64,000 bases of DNA from CBDCMJ01 sp965224325 (GTDB lineage Bacteria > Chloroflexota > Dehalococcoidia > Lucifugimonadales > UBA3495): NCBI GenBank assembly GCA_965224325.1, contig CBDCYT010000001.1, forward strand, positions 186,001 through 250,000, given 5' to 3'. Below are positions 43,236 to 53,653 of this stretch, in pieces. Under the pieces are notes generated by a model that saw only the letters and a list, made by a program, of their open reading frames with translations, was not told where the DNA came from and did not search any database. Both the position numbers and the translations under genes were made by a program. Each line of letters begins with the position of its first letter. Within the stretch, counting starts at the first letter, position 1.

Positions 43236-44513
43236 ATGGCGACAACCCCCAAGATTCGTCAGCTGGCCAGACCCGTATCCATCGTGGGCGCCGGAATGTC
43301 CGCCTTCGGCGCTTTCAAAGAAAAGACCAGCCGTGATTTGTTCGTTGAAGCATTCCAAGACATGACCGATCATCTAGACCAAGGCATAGACGTTGAGGAC
43401 ATAGAGTGCGGCTATCTGGGCAACTATTCCTCAGACTTGTTCGAAGGCCAGGGCCACACAGCTCCAATCATGGCAGATTGGCTGGGGATGACGCCCGTGC
43501 CAGTGACCAGGATTGAAAACGCCTGCGCCAGCAGCGGCAGCGCCCTGCGCGAGGGGGTGCTGGCCATTGCCTCAGGCATGTATGACATCGTATTGGTGGG
43601 TGGCGTGGAAAAGATGACCAACCTGGCTACCGACCAGGTCACTGACGTGTTGGCGTCCGCCGCGGACGGATTATACGAGGTGCCCGCCGGCTTGACCTTT
43701 CCCGGCATTTTCGGGGCCCTGGCCAAAGCCCACATGGACCGCTACGAAACCAACCTTGACCACCTGTTGAAGGTGGGAATCAAAAACCACAAGAACGGCG
43801 CGCTTAACCCCCAAGCTCAATTCAATGTCAGCATCATGGACCTGCTGGAGCGGCGCAAGGCCCGGGCCCAAGAACGGGGACAACCGGTCCCCGATTGGCA
43901 CACCGAGATGGACTTCCTTAACGACTCCCAAGCCAACCCGTGGGTGGCTTGGCCCCTCCGTCTCTACGACTGCGCTCCGATTACCGATGGGGCTTCTTGC
44001 GTGCTGCTGGTCGCCAGCGAGGTAGCCCAAAACTTCACCAGCAAGCCGGTGCACGTTGCGGGAATAGGCCAAGCTACCGGCCGCCCGCTCCACGATGCGG
44101 AAGAGCTGACGTCGCTTTCTTCCGCCAAGGCTGCGGCCGCCCAGGCTTACCAAATGGCCGGAATCACCGCGGACGACATTCAGGTGGCCGAGGTCCACGA
44201 CTGTTTCACCATCGCCGAGATAATCGCCACGGAGGACCTGGGTTTCTTCGCTCCGGGTGAAGGGCCCCGGGCGCTGGACGAAGGCCGGACGGCGCTGCAC
44301 GGAGACCGGCCTATCAACACCTCGGGAGGGCTCAAGGCCAAGGGCCACCCGGTGGGCGCGTCGGGAGTAGCCCAAGTGATCGAGATCTTTCACCAGCTAC
44401 GGGGCGAGGCCGGCCCGCGGCAAGTTTCGAATCCCAACTTGGAGTTGGGTCTGACCCACAACGTGGGTGGGACGGGCGGCACCTGCGTCGTCAACGTTCT
44501 GCGCCGCGGATAG
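43236..44513 (+). CDS. Thiolase family protein (acetyl-CoA acetyltransferase type)
   Basis: 425 residues. Active-site Cys in ENACASSGSALREGVLAIAS, His in GHPVGASGVAQV, and the late GGTGGTCVVNVLR with the second reactive Cys. Resembles SCPx/sterol-type thiolases more than the short biosynthetic ones. ATG 43236 follows GGGAGGAGA. The DUF35 protein that follows is the usual partner of such thiolases and hydroxymethylglutaryl-type condensing enzymes. The pair suggests C-C bond cleavage of a branched or ring acyl-CoA. Confidence 0.92.
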   Translation: MATTPKIRQLARPVSIVGAGMSAFGAFKEKTSRDLFVEAFQDMTDHLDQGIDVEDIECGYLGNYSSDLFEGQGHTAPIMADWLGMTPVPVTRIENACASSGSALREGVLAIASGMYDIVLVGGVEKMTNLATDQVTDVLASAADGLYEVPAGLTFPGIFGALAKAHMDRYETNLDHLLKVGIKNHKNGALNPQAQFNVSIMDLLERRKARAQERGQPVPDWHTEMDFLNDSQANPWVAWPLRLYDCAPITDGASCVLLVASEVAQNFTSKPVHVAGIGQATGRPLHDAEELTSLSSAKAAAAQAYQMAGITADDIQVAEVHDCFTIAEIIATEDLGFFAPGEGPRALDEGRTALHGDRPINTSGGLKAKGHPVGASGVAQVIEIFHQLRGEAGPRQVSNPNLELGLTHNVGGTGGTCVVNVLRRG

Positions 44514-44522
44514 GGGAGAACC

Positions 44523-44951
44523 TTGGCAGACGACACCGAAGAAAAGAGGCCGACTTTTAACGCCGCCTCCTACTCGGCCTACTTGCGAGATGAGAAAAGG
44601 CTGATGGGAGTTCTCTGCCGCTCCTGTGGCCAGTTATTCGCTGTGCCGCGACCCATCTGCACCGCTTGCCGCGGCAAGGATATGGAATGGCGTCAATTCA
44701 GCGGTAAGGCCAAGCTCAGCACCTTTACCTGCATCTCCATAGTGCCCGTGGCCATGGGGGCAAAGGGGTACGGCCGGGACAACCCGTACTGCACGGGCAT
44801 AGTGGCCCTGGAAGAGGGTCCGCGCATTAGCGCTCGTATCCTGGGCGTAGACGGAAACAACCCCCAAGACATCAAGACAGACATGGACTTGATGTTGGAC
44901 CTGGAAGATATAGACCCTGAAGACCCCTCTCCGCTCTTCCGTCCCGCCTGA
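44523..44951 (+). CDS. Zn-ribbon/OB-fold protein, DUF35 family
   Basis: 142 residues from TTG 44523 (GGGGAGA upstream). The N-terminal rubredoxin-like zinc ribbon has CRSCGQLFAVPRPICTACRG (four cysteines), followed by an OB-fold (LSTFTCISIVPVAMGAKGYG). DUF35 proteins shuttle acyl-CoA substrates to thiolases and HMG-CoA synthases. It starts 9 bases after the thiolase stop. Confidence 0.9.
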   Translation: MADDTEEKRPTFNAASYSAYLRDEKRLMGVLCRSCGQLFAVPRPICTACRGKDMEWRQFSGKAKLSTFTCISIVPVAMGAKGYGRDNPYCTGIVALEEGPRISARILGVDGNNPQDIKTDMDLMLDLEDIDPEDPSPLFRPA

Positions 44952-44979
44952 GCCGTCCCTCTCGTAATACTGCAGGCCT

Positions 44980-45405
44980 TTAGTCGAGCCCGCGGGTGCC
45001 CACCCAGCCGACTTGAGAGACGTCAATCATCTCGCCGTTGGGGCCCGTGTACTTGGTTTCAACGTTTTGATGGCGCGGTCCGGTGTTACCGGCGTGCAGG
45101 GCCTGGTTGACTTCGTCCATGGGCTGAGAGTTGGCAGCAGCCAGTCGGCGTTCGATATCCTCCAAGCTTTCAACCTCGAAGCCAATGTGGTGGATACCTT
45201 CCCAATCTTTGCCGCGATCACCGGCCACGGCATCATTCTGGAAGTCCAGAATGGCCACGTTGACGTTGCCATCGCTCAGCATGAACCCCTTGGCGTTCTC
45301 GCCGTTCAACTCTGCTACCTGGCGGAGTCCGAAAACCTCGGAATAGAACTTTGCCGTCTTACCGGCATCGTTGGTGGCAATGGCTATATGCTTAATCTGA
45401 GGCAT
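44980..45405 (-). CDS. VOC (glyoxalase/dioxygenase) superfamily protein
   Basis: 141 residues, two beta-alpha-beta-beta-beta modules. The candidate metal ligands are His in IKHIAIAT, His in IHHIGFEVESL and Glu in GEMIDVSQ. Members include glyoxalase I, methylmalonyl-CoA epimerase and extradiol dioxygenases. Size fits an epimerase or a glyoxalase-like protein. It converges on the DUF35 gene. A minus-strand TTGGAA-16-TAATCT upstream (about 45440-45465) may be its promoter. Confidence 0.85.
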   Translation of the reverse strand: MPQIKHIAIATNDAGKTAKFYSEVFGLRQVAELNGENAKGFMLSDGNVNVAILDFQNDAVAGDRGKDWEGIHHIGFEVESLEDIERRLAAANSQPMDEVNQALHAGNTGPRHQNVETKYTGPNGEMIDVSQVGWVGTRGLD

Positions 45406-46074
45406 ACTGTCCCTCCCCTGCGGGCGGTTAGACCGGAATTAGATTACTCGAACGTATCTGGATTCCAACACAACATACCATTATTCTAGGCTGGCGGCTA
45501 GCCCCGGTCTAGCGGCAAATCCCGGCATGGCGCGTGTCTCCCAGCGCCTGCGAATTCTCCCGGCTTTCTAGACTAGGAGCTTGCGCCGAGGCCCTTTTGC
45601 AGTAGTTTCAATTGGAGGCTCTGCGGTTGAAGGACCGCTGTGGAACCGCTACTGGCCGAAGGGTCAAACTTAGGCAAGCGCGGTATTAAGTAGCTCCTCG
45701 GGTTTAGGCGGCAAGGTCCGACCTCCGTGCCCCTTTGGGACGGCGCATGAAATATATGCCCAGTAAATCGTTTCAGCCAAGCGGTATTTGTGCCGCGTAT
45801 AAACCCCTATAGCCGCTATCCAAAACTGAGGTTCAATAAAGACGCGATTGCCCCTGGGCCGCCCTTAGGCAAGCGCACATGGGCGCGCAAATCCATGTTA
45901 GAATTGTTCGAGCATCAGCAGCCTGTGGCCACATTGACAGTGCGTTGGCAGTGCGGCTGAGGTCCGGAGAGCATCCTCAATGGCTCCATGTGTGCTGTGG
46001 AAACTTGGAGCGGCCCCGCCGGGCACCGGATGCCCAAAGAGTTTAACTAGCATAATTAAAACGGGGGTAGTTAC
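45406..46074. other. Divergent intergenic region, no gene seen
   Basis: 669 bases between the VOC gene and the luciferase-like gene. It contains the VOC upstream region, a 12-base sequence TTAGGCAAGCGC occurring twice (about 45672 and 45867), and a CATAAT near 46039 before the next gene. No coding or RNA candidate is convincing. Confidence 0.45.
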
Positions 46075-47238
46075 ATGACGGCGCCTCAACGAATGAAATT
46101 CGGGGTTTTCATGGCCCCCTTTCACCGGCCGGGAGAAAACCCCACCCTGGCTCTGGACCGAGACCTGGAACTGATTCAATGGCTGGATGTGCTGGGCTTC
46201 GACGAAGCGTACATCGGCGAGCACCATAGCGCGGGATGGGAGACCATCGCTTCGCCCGAAGTGTTCATGGCGACCGCAGCCGAGCGCACCCGCAACATCA
46301 GATTGGGGTCCGGAGTGATAAGCTTGCCCTATCACCACCCTTACATGGTGGCCAACCGCCTGGTCCTGCTGGACCACCTGACCCGCGGCCGGGTGATCTT
46401 GGGGGTTGGACCGGGAGCATTGGCCTCGGACGCGCTGATGTTGGGGATCAAACCGGAGCGCCAGCGGGAGATGATGGACGAATCCTTGGGCGTTATCATG
46501 CGCTTGTTTACCGAGACAGACCCCATCACTTACAAGAGCGACTGGTTCGAGCTCAACGAGGCTGTACTCCAACTGCGGCCATATCAGTCGCCTCACATCC
46601 CCGTGGCCGTGGCCTCCGTGGAATCCCCCTCGGGCGTGTCGTTGGCGGGCAAGCACGGCGCGGCCGTTCTATCCCTCAGCGTACCCCGCGACACGGTGCG
46701 CAAAACCAGCCTAAAAGAATTATGGTCTATCGCCGAAGAAACGGCGGCGGAGCATAACAAGGTGGTGAGGCGAGAGGATTGGGGGATCGTGATGGGCTGC
46801 CACCTCGCCGAGACTCGGGCCCAAGCCTTTGAGGACATTCGTGAAGGCTCAGCGAGAGTAGTTACAGAGTACTTCGGTGAGACTTTGGGCAATCCCACGC
46901 CCGACGTGCCCCGCAACCAGATTGTGGACTACATGGTGGACCACAATCAATGGATCGTAGGCACTCCCGACGACTGCATTGCCGGTATCGAGCGCCTTCA
47001 GGAGATGAGCGGCGGCTTCGGCAGCTTCATGGTGCGGGTCGAGGATTGGGCGCCGCGGGAGACTATCCACCGTAGCTACGAGTTGTTTGCCCGCTACGTG
47101 ATGCCCCATTTCCAGGGCACCTTGACCGGTATTATGACCTCCCAACAGTGGGCCAGCGACCGTAAAGAAGCCTTACAGGCCAACCGCCGTTCCGGCTTGC
47201 AACGGGCCACCGACACTTTCTTCGACACCAAGCGCTAG
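46075..47238 (+). CDS. LLM-class flavin-dependent monooxygenase, second
   Basis: 387 residues. Luciferase-like TIM barrel: MKFGVFMAPFHRPGENPTLA, LGFDEAYIGEHHSAGWETIA, RLGSGVISLPYHHPYMVANR, and LLDHLTRGRVILGVGPGALA. More like classical luciferase/alkanal monooxygenases than the first copy at 26133, and the two share little beyond the family core. The ATG at 46075 is preceded by CGGGGGTAG. Substrate unknown. It stands alone and converges on gltD. Confidence 0.92.
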   Translation: MTAPQRMKFGVFMAPFHRPGENPTLALDRDLELIQWLDVLGFDEAYIGEHHSAGWETIASPEVFMATAAERTRNIRLGSGVISLPYHHPYMVANRLVLLDHLTRGRVILGVGPGALASDALMLGIKPERQREMMDESLGVIMRLFTETDPITYKSDWFELNEAVLQLRPYQSPHIPVAVASVESPSGVSLAGKHGAAVLSLSVPRDTVRKTSLKELWSIAEETAAEHNKVVRREDWGIVMGCHLAETRAQAFEDIREGSARVVTEYFGETLGNPTPDVPRNQIVDYMVDHNQWIVGTPDDCIAGIERLQEMSGGFGSFMVRVEDWAPRETIHRSYELFARYVMPHFQGTLTGIMTSQQWASDRKEALQANRRSGLQRATDTFFDTKR

Positions 47239-47390
47239 GACCGAGAGCTGGGCGATCATAGGCAGGGTGACCCGGCCTATGACGGCGGGCCTATGCATTG
47301 TGGAGAGCAAGCTTCCCAATCGGGAAGCCTTTGATGTTCTCCGTTCGCGATCCATGAACCGCCGCAGATTGCTTAGGGCAGGGCTTTCTC

Positions 47391-47416
47391 GAGGCAGTCA
47401 CTAGAGGCAGTCACTA
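47391..47416 (+). repeat. 13-bp tandem duplication
   Basis: GAGGCAGTCACTA occurs twice without change (47391-47403, 47404-47416) in the gap between the monooxygenase and gltD. It is one of several such exact duplications in the window. Confidence 0.9.
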
Positions 47417-47490
47417 AGGGTAGCGGGGAATTCTGGAATAGTTTTCGGCAGTACCCAGCTTACGGGATAGCCTCGTCCTTGACGGCGGCT

Positions 47491-48951
47491 TTAGGCAACA
47501 ACCGGCAACGACCGCGGCAGACTGGTCCGGCCCATCAAATACTGGTCTACCCCCCTGGCGACTTCCCGTCCCTCGGCAATGGCCCACACGACCAGTGACT
47601 GGCCTCGAGACGAATCGCCACCGGCGAACACGCCCGGGACGCTGGTCATCTTATTAGAGTCGACCTTGATATTACCGCGGACATCAAGCTCCACACCCAG
47701 CTGAGTCAACATTCCGCCGTGCTCAGGATGGAGGAAGCCCATCGCAAGGAGCACCAGGCCAGTCTCAATGACGAATTCGCTGCCAGGCACCTCCCGCATC
47801 ACGGGGCGTTCGTTGCCTCCAGGCTGGCTCCACTCGATGCGGACGGCGTGCAGCCGTTCGACGACATCGCCCGCGCCGCTAAGAGACTTGGTCAACACGT
47901 TGTAGTCTCGAATCCCCCCCTCTTCGTGGGCGGAGGTGCTGCGCTGGATGGCAGGCCATTGAGGCCATGGGTTGTTGGAGCGTCTCTTTTCCGGAGGCTC
48001 GGGAAGCAGTTCTAGCTGGTGCACCACTTCGGCGCCCTGCCGGTGGGCAGTGCCCAGGCAGTCGGCCCCGGTATCGCCGCCGCCCAAGATGACCACACTC
48101 TTTCCCTCGGCAGTAATTCTCTGATCAGGCTCAATGTGCTGACCAGCCATAACCCGGTTCTGTTGAGTCAGGTATTCCATAGCCAAGTGAACCCCGCCCA
48201 ACTCGCGGCCCGGCACTGCCAAGTCCCGGGCTTCGGTCGACCCGCAGGTGAGACAAATCGCATCGTGTTCGGTCAGAAGTTGGTCTATTCCGTGATTGAC
48301 TCCGACGTTGACCCCAGTGGAAAAGCTGACACCTTCACTGGCCATCAACTGGACCCGGCGCCGCACTATCTCTTTATCAAGCTTGAAATTGGGAATACCC
48401 AGGGTCAATAAGCCGCCGATGTCCTCGTCTCGCTCCATCACGTGGACCCAATGCCCGGCACGGTTGAGCTGCTGCGCCGCCGCCAAGCCCGCCGGGCCGG
48501 AGCCGACCACCGCTACCTTCTTGCCCGTGCGTTCACTCGGGGGTTCAGGTTTAATCCAGCCTTCGTCGAACCCCCTGGTGGAGATCTCCTTCTCGATATA
48601 TTCGATGGTTACCGGGTCGGAGTCGATGCTAAGAACGCAGGACGCTTCACAAGGGGCAGGGCAAATGCGGCCGGTGAACTCCGGAAAGTTGTTGGTGGAC
48701 AGCAGCAGAGTCAGGGCTTGCTGCCAGTTGCCCAAGTACACCTGGTGGTTAAACTCCGGGATAACGTTCCCCAACGGACAGCCCATATGGCAAAACGGGA
48801 CCGCGCAGTCCATACACCGGGAACCCTGCTCCCTGACCTGGTTTTCAGGCCAACGCAGGTACAACTCGCTGTAGTCGCCCTTCCGTTCCGAGACGGGCCT
48901 GCGCTGGGGCGGTTCCCGCCCGAATTCCGCAAATCCCGTTGGTTTACCCAT
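47491..48951 (-). CDS. gltD: Glutamate synthase small subunit
   Basis: 486 residues. NAD(P)H-oxidising flavoprotein half of glutamate synthase. The two N-terminal Fe-S cysteine sets CMDCAVPFCHMGCPLGNVIP and CPAPCEASC are followed by an FAD site (VAVVGSGPAGLAAAQQLNRA), an NAD(P)H site (VVILGGGDTGADCLGTAHRQ) and the C-terminal FAD contact GVFAGGDSSRGQSLVVWAIA. Overlaps the gltB stop by 8 bases. Confidence 0.95.
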   Translation of the reverse strand: MGKPTGFAEFGREPPQRRPVSERKGDYSELYLRWPENQVREQGSRCMDCAVPFCHMGCPLGNVIPEFNHQVYLGNWQQALTLLLSTNNFPEFTGRICPAPCEASCVLSIDSDPVTIEYIEKEISTRGFDEGWIKPEPPSERTGKKVAVVGSGPAGLAAAQQLNRAGHWVHVMERDEDIGGLLTLGIPNFKLDKEIVRRRVQLMASEGVSFSTGVNVGVNHGIDQLLTEHDAICLTCGSTEARDLAVPGRELGGVHLAMEYLTQQNRVMAGQHIEPDQRITAEGKSVVILGGGDTGADCLGTAHRQGAEVVHQLELLPEPPEKRRSNNPWPQWPAIQRSTSAHEEGGIRDYNVLTKSLSGAGDVVERLHAVRIEWSQPGGNERPVMREVPGSEFVIETGLVLLAMGFLHPEHGGMLTQLGVELDVRGNIKVDSNKMTSVPGVFAGGDSSRGQSLVVWAIAEGREVARGVDQYLMGRTSLPRSLPVVA

Positions 48952-51900
48952 GGGGTGTTACTTCCAATACCTTCTCTTCTGCCTCCGCCTGCCTCCGCAT
49001 CCTTTCGTCGAGAACCCGCCGGTAGTCGCGAGGCATGATCTTTTTGAACCTAGGCAAAGCATCAGACCATTCAACCAGGATGCGTTTCGCCGAGTTTGAA
49101 CCGGTAAACGCGGCGTGTTCTTCCACCATGCGTCGAAGCGTCTCTACATCTTCGGGATCAGTCACGGCCTCCAGGTCCGACAAGCCCGGATTGAACCGGG
49201 TCTCAAAGTCCCCTTCTTCGTCGTACACGAAGGCGATACCGCCGCTCATTCCGGCTCCGAAGTTGCGGCCGGTCTTGCCTAGCACTACAACCACTCCGCC
49301 GGTCATGTACTCACATCCGTGATCGCCCACGCTCTCTACGACGGCTTGGACGCCGCTGTTGCGGACGCAGAACCGTTCCCCAACTACGCCGTTGATGAAC
49401 ACCTGGCCGCCGGTGGCGCCGTATAGCGCCACGTTGCCGGCAATGATGTTCTCTTCCGGAATGAAATCCGCCTGAGCCGGCGGGTAGATAACTATACGGC
49501 CCCCGCTGATGCCCTTGCCCAAATAGTCGTTGGTGTCCCCTTCCAGGTGAAGATTGACTCCTCGGGCCAGAAAGGCGCCGAAGCTCTGTCCCGCCGAACC
49601 TTCGAAGTGTATGTTGATGGTGTCCGGCGGCAGCCCATCCTCTCCGTAACGCTTCGCGATTCGGCCACTTAACATACCGCCAACGGTGCGGTTGGAGTTT
49701 TTAATGGGCAGCCGGATCTCGACCGGTTGCCGGTGCTCCAAGGCCGGCTGGGAAAGGCTAATCAATCGGTGGTCCAAGGCCCGCTCCAGACCGTGGTCTT
49801 GCACGTCGCACTGGTAAGCCACGTCTCCTTCCCTGCGCAGCGGTTGCCGGTACAACAGGCGAGAGAGGTCCAATCCCTCGGCTTTCCAATGGTCTACAGC
49901 CTCACGGACATCCAGCATGTCCGTCCGGCCGATCATTTCATTCACGGTGCGAAATCCCAACTCCGCCATTATCTCCCGCATCTCTTCGGCGACGAAGGTG
50001 AAATAGTTGACCAGGTATTCCGGGCTTCCGGAAAATCGCATACGCAACTTCGGGTCCTGGGTTGCGACACCCACCGAGCAAGTACCCAAATGACACTTGC
50101 GCAGCATGATGCAGCCGTTGACGATTAGAGCTCCGGTGGCATACCCGAACTCCTCGGCCCCCAGCAGCGCCGCTATAGCGGCGTCCCGGCCGGTTTTTAG
50201 CTGGCCATCGGTTTGCACCGAGATGCGGCTCCTTAGTCCATTGGCCACCAACACCTGCTGAGTTTCGGCTATGCCCAATTCCCAGGGCAGTCCCGCATAC
50301 TTGATCGAGGACTCGGGCGAGTTGCCCGTTCCCCCGTCGTGTCCGCTTATTAGGACCACGTCGGCATGCCCCTTGGCCACTCCGGCGGCGATGGTGCCGA
50401 CGCCAACTTCGGAGACTAGCTTCACGTGGACTCGGGCGTCAGGGTTAATGTTCTTTAGGTCGTGGATCAGTTGGGCCAGGTCTTCAATCGAATAGATGTC
50501 ATGATGAGGGGGAGGCGAGATCAGTTCGACGCCTGGGGTGGTCTTCCGGATCCAGCCGATGTAATCGTCGATTTTGTTTCCAGATAGTTGGCCGCCTTCG
50601 CCCGGCTTGGAACCTTGCGCCATCTTTATCTGCAGGTCGGTGGCGTTAATCAGGTAATTAGGGGTCACTCCGAAGCGTCCAGAGGCCACCTGCTTGATCG
50701 CGCTATTTCGGGAATCACCGTTGGCATCGCTGCTGTAACGGTGAAAGTCTTCGCCTCCCTCGCCGGTATTGCTTCTGGCGCCGAGGCGGTTCATGGCGAT
50801 GGCCATGGTCTCGTGGGCTTCCTTGCTGATGGAGCCCAAAGATACAGCGCCGGTGGCAAAGCGTTTGACCACCTCGGAAGCTGGCTCTACTTCATCCAGA
50901 GGCACCGGGGCTTGGACCCTCTTGAATTCCAACAACCCCCGCAGCGTAGCCATGTTCTTGCTCTGGTCGTTTACCAGCCGGGCAAACTCTCGATAGGTCT
51001 CCCGATTCCCGGAACGGGTCGAATCCTGAAGTTTGGCGATGGCGTCAGGATTCCACTGGTGAAGTTCTCCATGCCGGCGCCACTGATAAAACCCGCCGAA
51101 TTCGAGATGTTCATCACCCGTGCCCGCCTGAGAATCGTAGGCCCTGCGGTGCCGCTGCAGTACCTCCTCTTCCACCGTGGACAAGCCGATGCCCAAGATT
51201 CTAGACGGCGTCCAGGTAAAGTACTGGTCTATTAATTCCTGGCTCAGGCCCACAGCCTCGAATATCTGGGCGCCGCGATAGCTCTGGACTGTGGAAATGC
51301 CCATCTTGGACATGACTTTAAGGATGCCCTTTTCATTGGCTTTGATGAAGTTCTTCTCCGCGTACTCCGGTTTGGAGCCATTAAGAGCTTCATCAGACGC
51401 GAGTTTTCGAGCAGTAGCCAGCGCAAGATATGGATGAACGGCGCCGGCGCCGTAGCCAATGAGCAGCGAGAAGTGATGGACCTCCCGGGGCTCTCCGGAA
51501 TCGACCACCAATCCGGCCTTGGTGCGGGAGCCTTCTCGGATCAAGTGATGATGCACCGCCGCGGTGGCCAACAAGCTGGGGATGGGAGCCCACCGGTGGT
51601 CGACGCCGCGGTCCGAAATCACAATGATGCAGTACCCGTCGTCGATGGCCTGAGAAGCTTCGGCGCACAGGCGGTCCAAGCCATTCTTCAATGCACCCGG
51701 TCCGCCCCGAGCGTCGAAAAGCGCGGAGAGGGTTGCGGACCTGACGTCGCCCACGTCGAGTTTGCGGATCTTTTCAAATTGCTCCCCGTCGATGACGGGA
51801 GACCTTAGCTTTAGCTGGTGGCAGTGGGCCGCGGTTTCCTCAAAGAGATTTTGTTCCCGGCCAATGAACGCCTCCAGGGAGGTAACCAGGTCTTCCCGGA

Positions 51901-53545
51901 TAGCGTCCAAAGGCGGATTGGTCACCTGGGCGAACAGCTGTTTAAAGTAGTTGAAGAGCAGCTGGTTTTTCCGGGAGAGGACAGCGAGAGGGGCATCGTT
52001 CCCCATCGAGCCCACAGCTTCAGCGCCATTAAGGGCCATGGGGGTGGTCAGCATCCGAAGCTCTTCAGTAGTGTATCCGAACGCTTGCTGTTGCTGCTCC
52101 AACGCAGAGTCGCCGGACCCATCCCAGTCATCATCGCCATGCTGATGATCGCCATTGCCTCCCTGCGGGCCGGGAAGGCTGTCCAAAGAGACCACGTTTT
52201 CCTTGAGCCACTGACCGTAAGGGCGCCGGTTGGCCAACTTATGCTTCAGCTCTTCGTCGCCGATGATGCGGCCCTCATCCATGCTGACCAAGAACATGCG
52301 GCCCGGCTGAAGCCTGCCTTTCTGTCTAATCTCTGAGGGCGGAATGTCCAGCACGCCGGTTTCCGAGGCCATCACCAGCCTATCGTCCTTGGTAACGGAG
52401 TACCGGAAGGGGCGAAGGCCATTGCGGTCCAGCAACGCACAGATGCTGCGGCCGTCGGTGGACACGATCATTGCCGGCCCATCCCAGGGCTCCATCAAGG
52501 AAGCGTGGTACTCGAAAAAGTCCTTCTTCTCTTGAGGCATACTCTCGTGCTGTTCCCAGGCTTCTGGGATCAACATGAGCATAGCGTGGTCCAGGTCCCG
52601 CCCTGTCATAAGCAGCAACTCTAGGGCATTGTCTATGCAAGCGGTATCACTAGCGCCCGCAGTCATGACTGGGGGGATTTTGCGCATATCGTCGCCAAAC
52701 AAAGGCGATTCGAAATGGGCTTCCCGGGCGTGCATCCAGTTGATGTTTCCCCGCAGGGTGTTGATCTCGCCGTTGTGGGCCATATACCGGTAGGGGTGGG
52801 CCAACTTCCAGTGCCCCAAGGTGTTGGTGCTGAATCGAGAGTGGACCAGGGCAAAGGCGCTGGTCAAAGACCGGTCAGCTAGGTCGCCGTAAAACTCGGA
52901 GATCTGGTGGGCCAGCAGCAGTCCTTTGTACACGATGGTATTGCAAGACATGCTGCAAATATAAAAATAGTCCGCTTCATCGTCTGTAATGCCCCATTCC
53001 TGGGTGGAATGTTCGATTATCTTCCGCACTACGTAGAGCTTCCTCTCTAGCTGGGCCGGGTCTGCGGCTCCCGGACCGAGACCCACAAACACTTGGCTGA
53101 TGTGCGGACACACTTGGCGGGCATCCCGGCCTAGCTTGTCTAGGTCGACTGGGACATCACGCCACCCCAGAAGTTCCAGGCCGTTGTCGGCTAGGGTACT
53201 GTTTATGAGGGCCCGGCATTTCTCCCGCCCTTCGCGGTGGGGAGGCATGAATACCATCCCAACCCCGTATTCGCCGGCCTCGGGCAGGGTGATGTTCAGG
53301 CGGGGGCACTCTTTCTCGAAGAGTTGATGGGGCATTTGAATTAAAATGCCCGCGCCGTCCCCGGTTTCAGGGTCACAACCGGCCGCTCCACGGTGGCCCA
53401 AATTGACCAAAACCTGGAGCCCATCTTCGATTATGCGGTGGGACTTTCCGCCTTTGATATTGGCGACAACCCCGACGCCGCAGCCGTCGTGCTCGTGCTC
53501 GGGCGAGTAAAGCCCGTAGTTCGCTAAATCTTTCAACCGGTCCAT
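48944..53545 (-). CDS. gltB: Glutamate synthase large subunit
   Basis: 1533 residues, the full length. Makes two glutamate from glutamine and 2-oxoglutarate. The mature N-terminal Cys is in HDGCGVGVVANIKG, so about 21 residues should be cleaved off. Following are the class II glutaminase domain, the central domain, the FMN-binding synthase domain (ISGHDGGTGNSPESSIKYAG), the 3Fe-4S motif CIMLRKCHLGTCSVG and the C-terminal beta-helix with GGVVVVLGKTGRNFGAGMSG. With gltD and, elsewhere, glutamine synthetase it gives ammonium assimilation. Confidence 0.97.
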   Translation of the reverse strand: MDRLKDLANYGLYSPEHEHDGCGVGVVANIKGGKSHRIIEDGLQVLVNLGHRGAAGCDPETGDGAGILIQMPHQLFEKECPRLNITLPEAGEYGVGMVFMPPHREGREKCRALINSTLADNGLELLGWRDVPVDLDKLGRDARQVCPHISQVFVGLGPGAADPAQLERKLYVVRKIIEHSTQEWGITDDEADYFYICSMSCNTIVYKGLLLAHQISEFYGDLADRSLTSAFALVHSRFSTNTLGHWKLAHPYRYMAHNGEINTLRGNINWMHAREAHFESPLFGDDMRKIPPVMTAGASDTACIDNALELLLMTGRDLDHAMLMLIPEAWEQHESMPQEKKDFFEYHASLMEPWDGPAMIVSTDGRSICALLDRNGLRPFRYSVTKDDRLVMASETGVLDIPPSEIRQKGRLQPGRMFLVSMDEGRIIGDEELKHKLANRRPYGQWLKENVVSLDSLPGPQGGNGDHQHGDDDWDGSGDSALEQQQQAFGYTTEELRMLTTPMALNGAEAVGSMGNDAPLAVLSRKNQLLFNYFKQLFAQVTNPPLDAIREDLVTSLEAFIGREQNLFEETAAHCHQLKLRSPVIDGEQFEKIRKLDVGDVRSATLSALFDARGGPGALKNGLDRLCAEASQAIDDGYCIIVISDRGVDHRWAPIPSLLATAAVHHHLIREGSRTKAGLVVDSGEPREVHHFSLLIGYGAGAVHPYLALATARKLASDEALNGSKPEYAEKNFIKANEKGILKVMSKMGISTVQSYRGAQIFEAVGLSQELIDQYFTWTPSRILGIGLSTVEEEVLQRHRRAYDSQAGTGDEHLEFGGFYQWRRHGELHQWNPDAIAKLQDSTRSGNRETYREFARLVNDQSKNMATLRGLLEFKRVQAPVPLDEVEPASEVVKRFATGAVSLGSISKEAHETMAIAMNRLGARSNTGEGGEDFHRYSSDANGDSRNSAIKQVASGRFGVTPNYLINATDLQIKMAQGSKPGEGGQLSGNKIDDYIGWIRKTTPGVELISPPPHHDIYSIEDLAQLIHDLKNINPDARVHVKLVSEVGVGTIAAGVAKGHADVVLISGHDGGTGNSPESSIKYAGLPWELGIAETQQVLVANGLRSRISVQTDGQLKTGRDAAIAALLGAEEFGYATGALIVNGCIMLRKCHLGTCSVGVATQDPKLRMRFSGSPEYLVNYFTFVAEEMREIMAELGFRTVNEMIGRTDMLDVREAVDHWKAEGLDLSRLLYRQPLRREGDVAYQCDVQDHGLERALDHRLISLSQPALEHRQPVEIRLPIKNSNRTVGGMLSGRIAKRYGEDGLPPDTINIHFEGSAGQSFGAFLARGVNLHLEGDTNDYLGKGISGGRIVIYPPAQADFIPEENIIAGNVALYGATGGQVFINGVVGERFCVRNSGVQAVVESVGDHGCEYMTGGVVVVLGKTGRNFGAGMSGGIAFVYDEEGDFETRFNPGLSDLEAVTDPEDVETLRRMVEEHAAFTGSNSAKRILVEWSDALPRFKKIMPRDYRRVLDERMRRQAEAEEKVLEVTPHG

Positions 53546-53653
53546 ATCATGATTCCAAGCGTATGTATTGACGCCAACGCATCAGGTTTTTTAACTGGGC
53601 TAGCGCTCAGGGAGGCGCCCTTCCCCTTCAATGAGCAAATACAAAATAAATGC

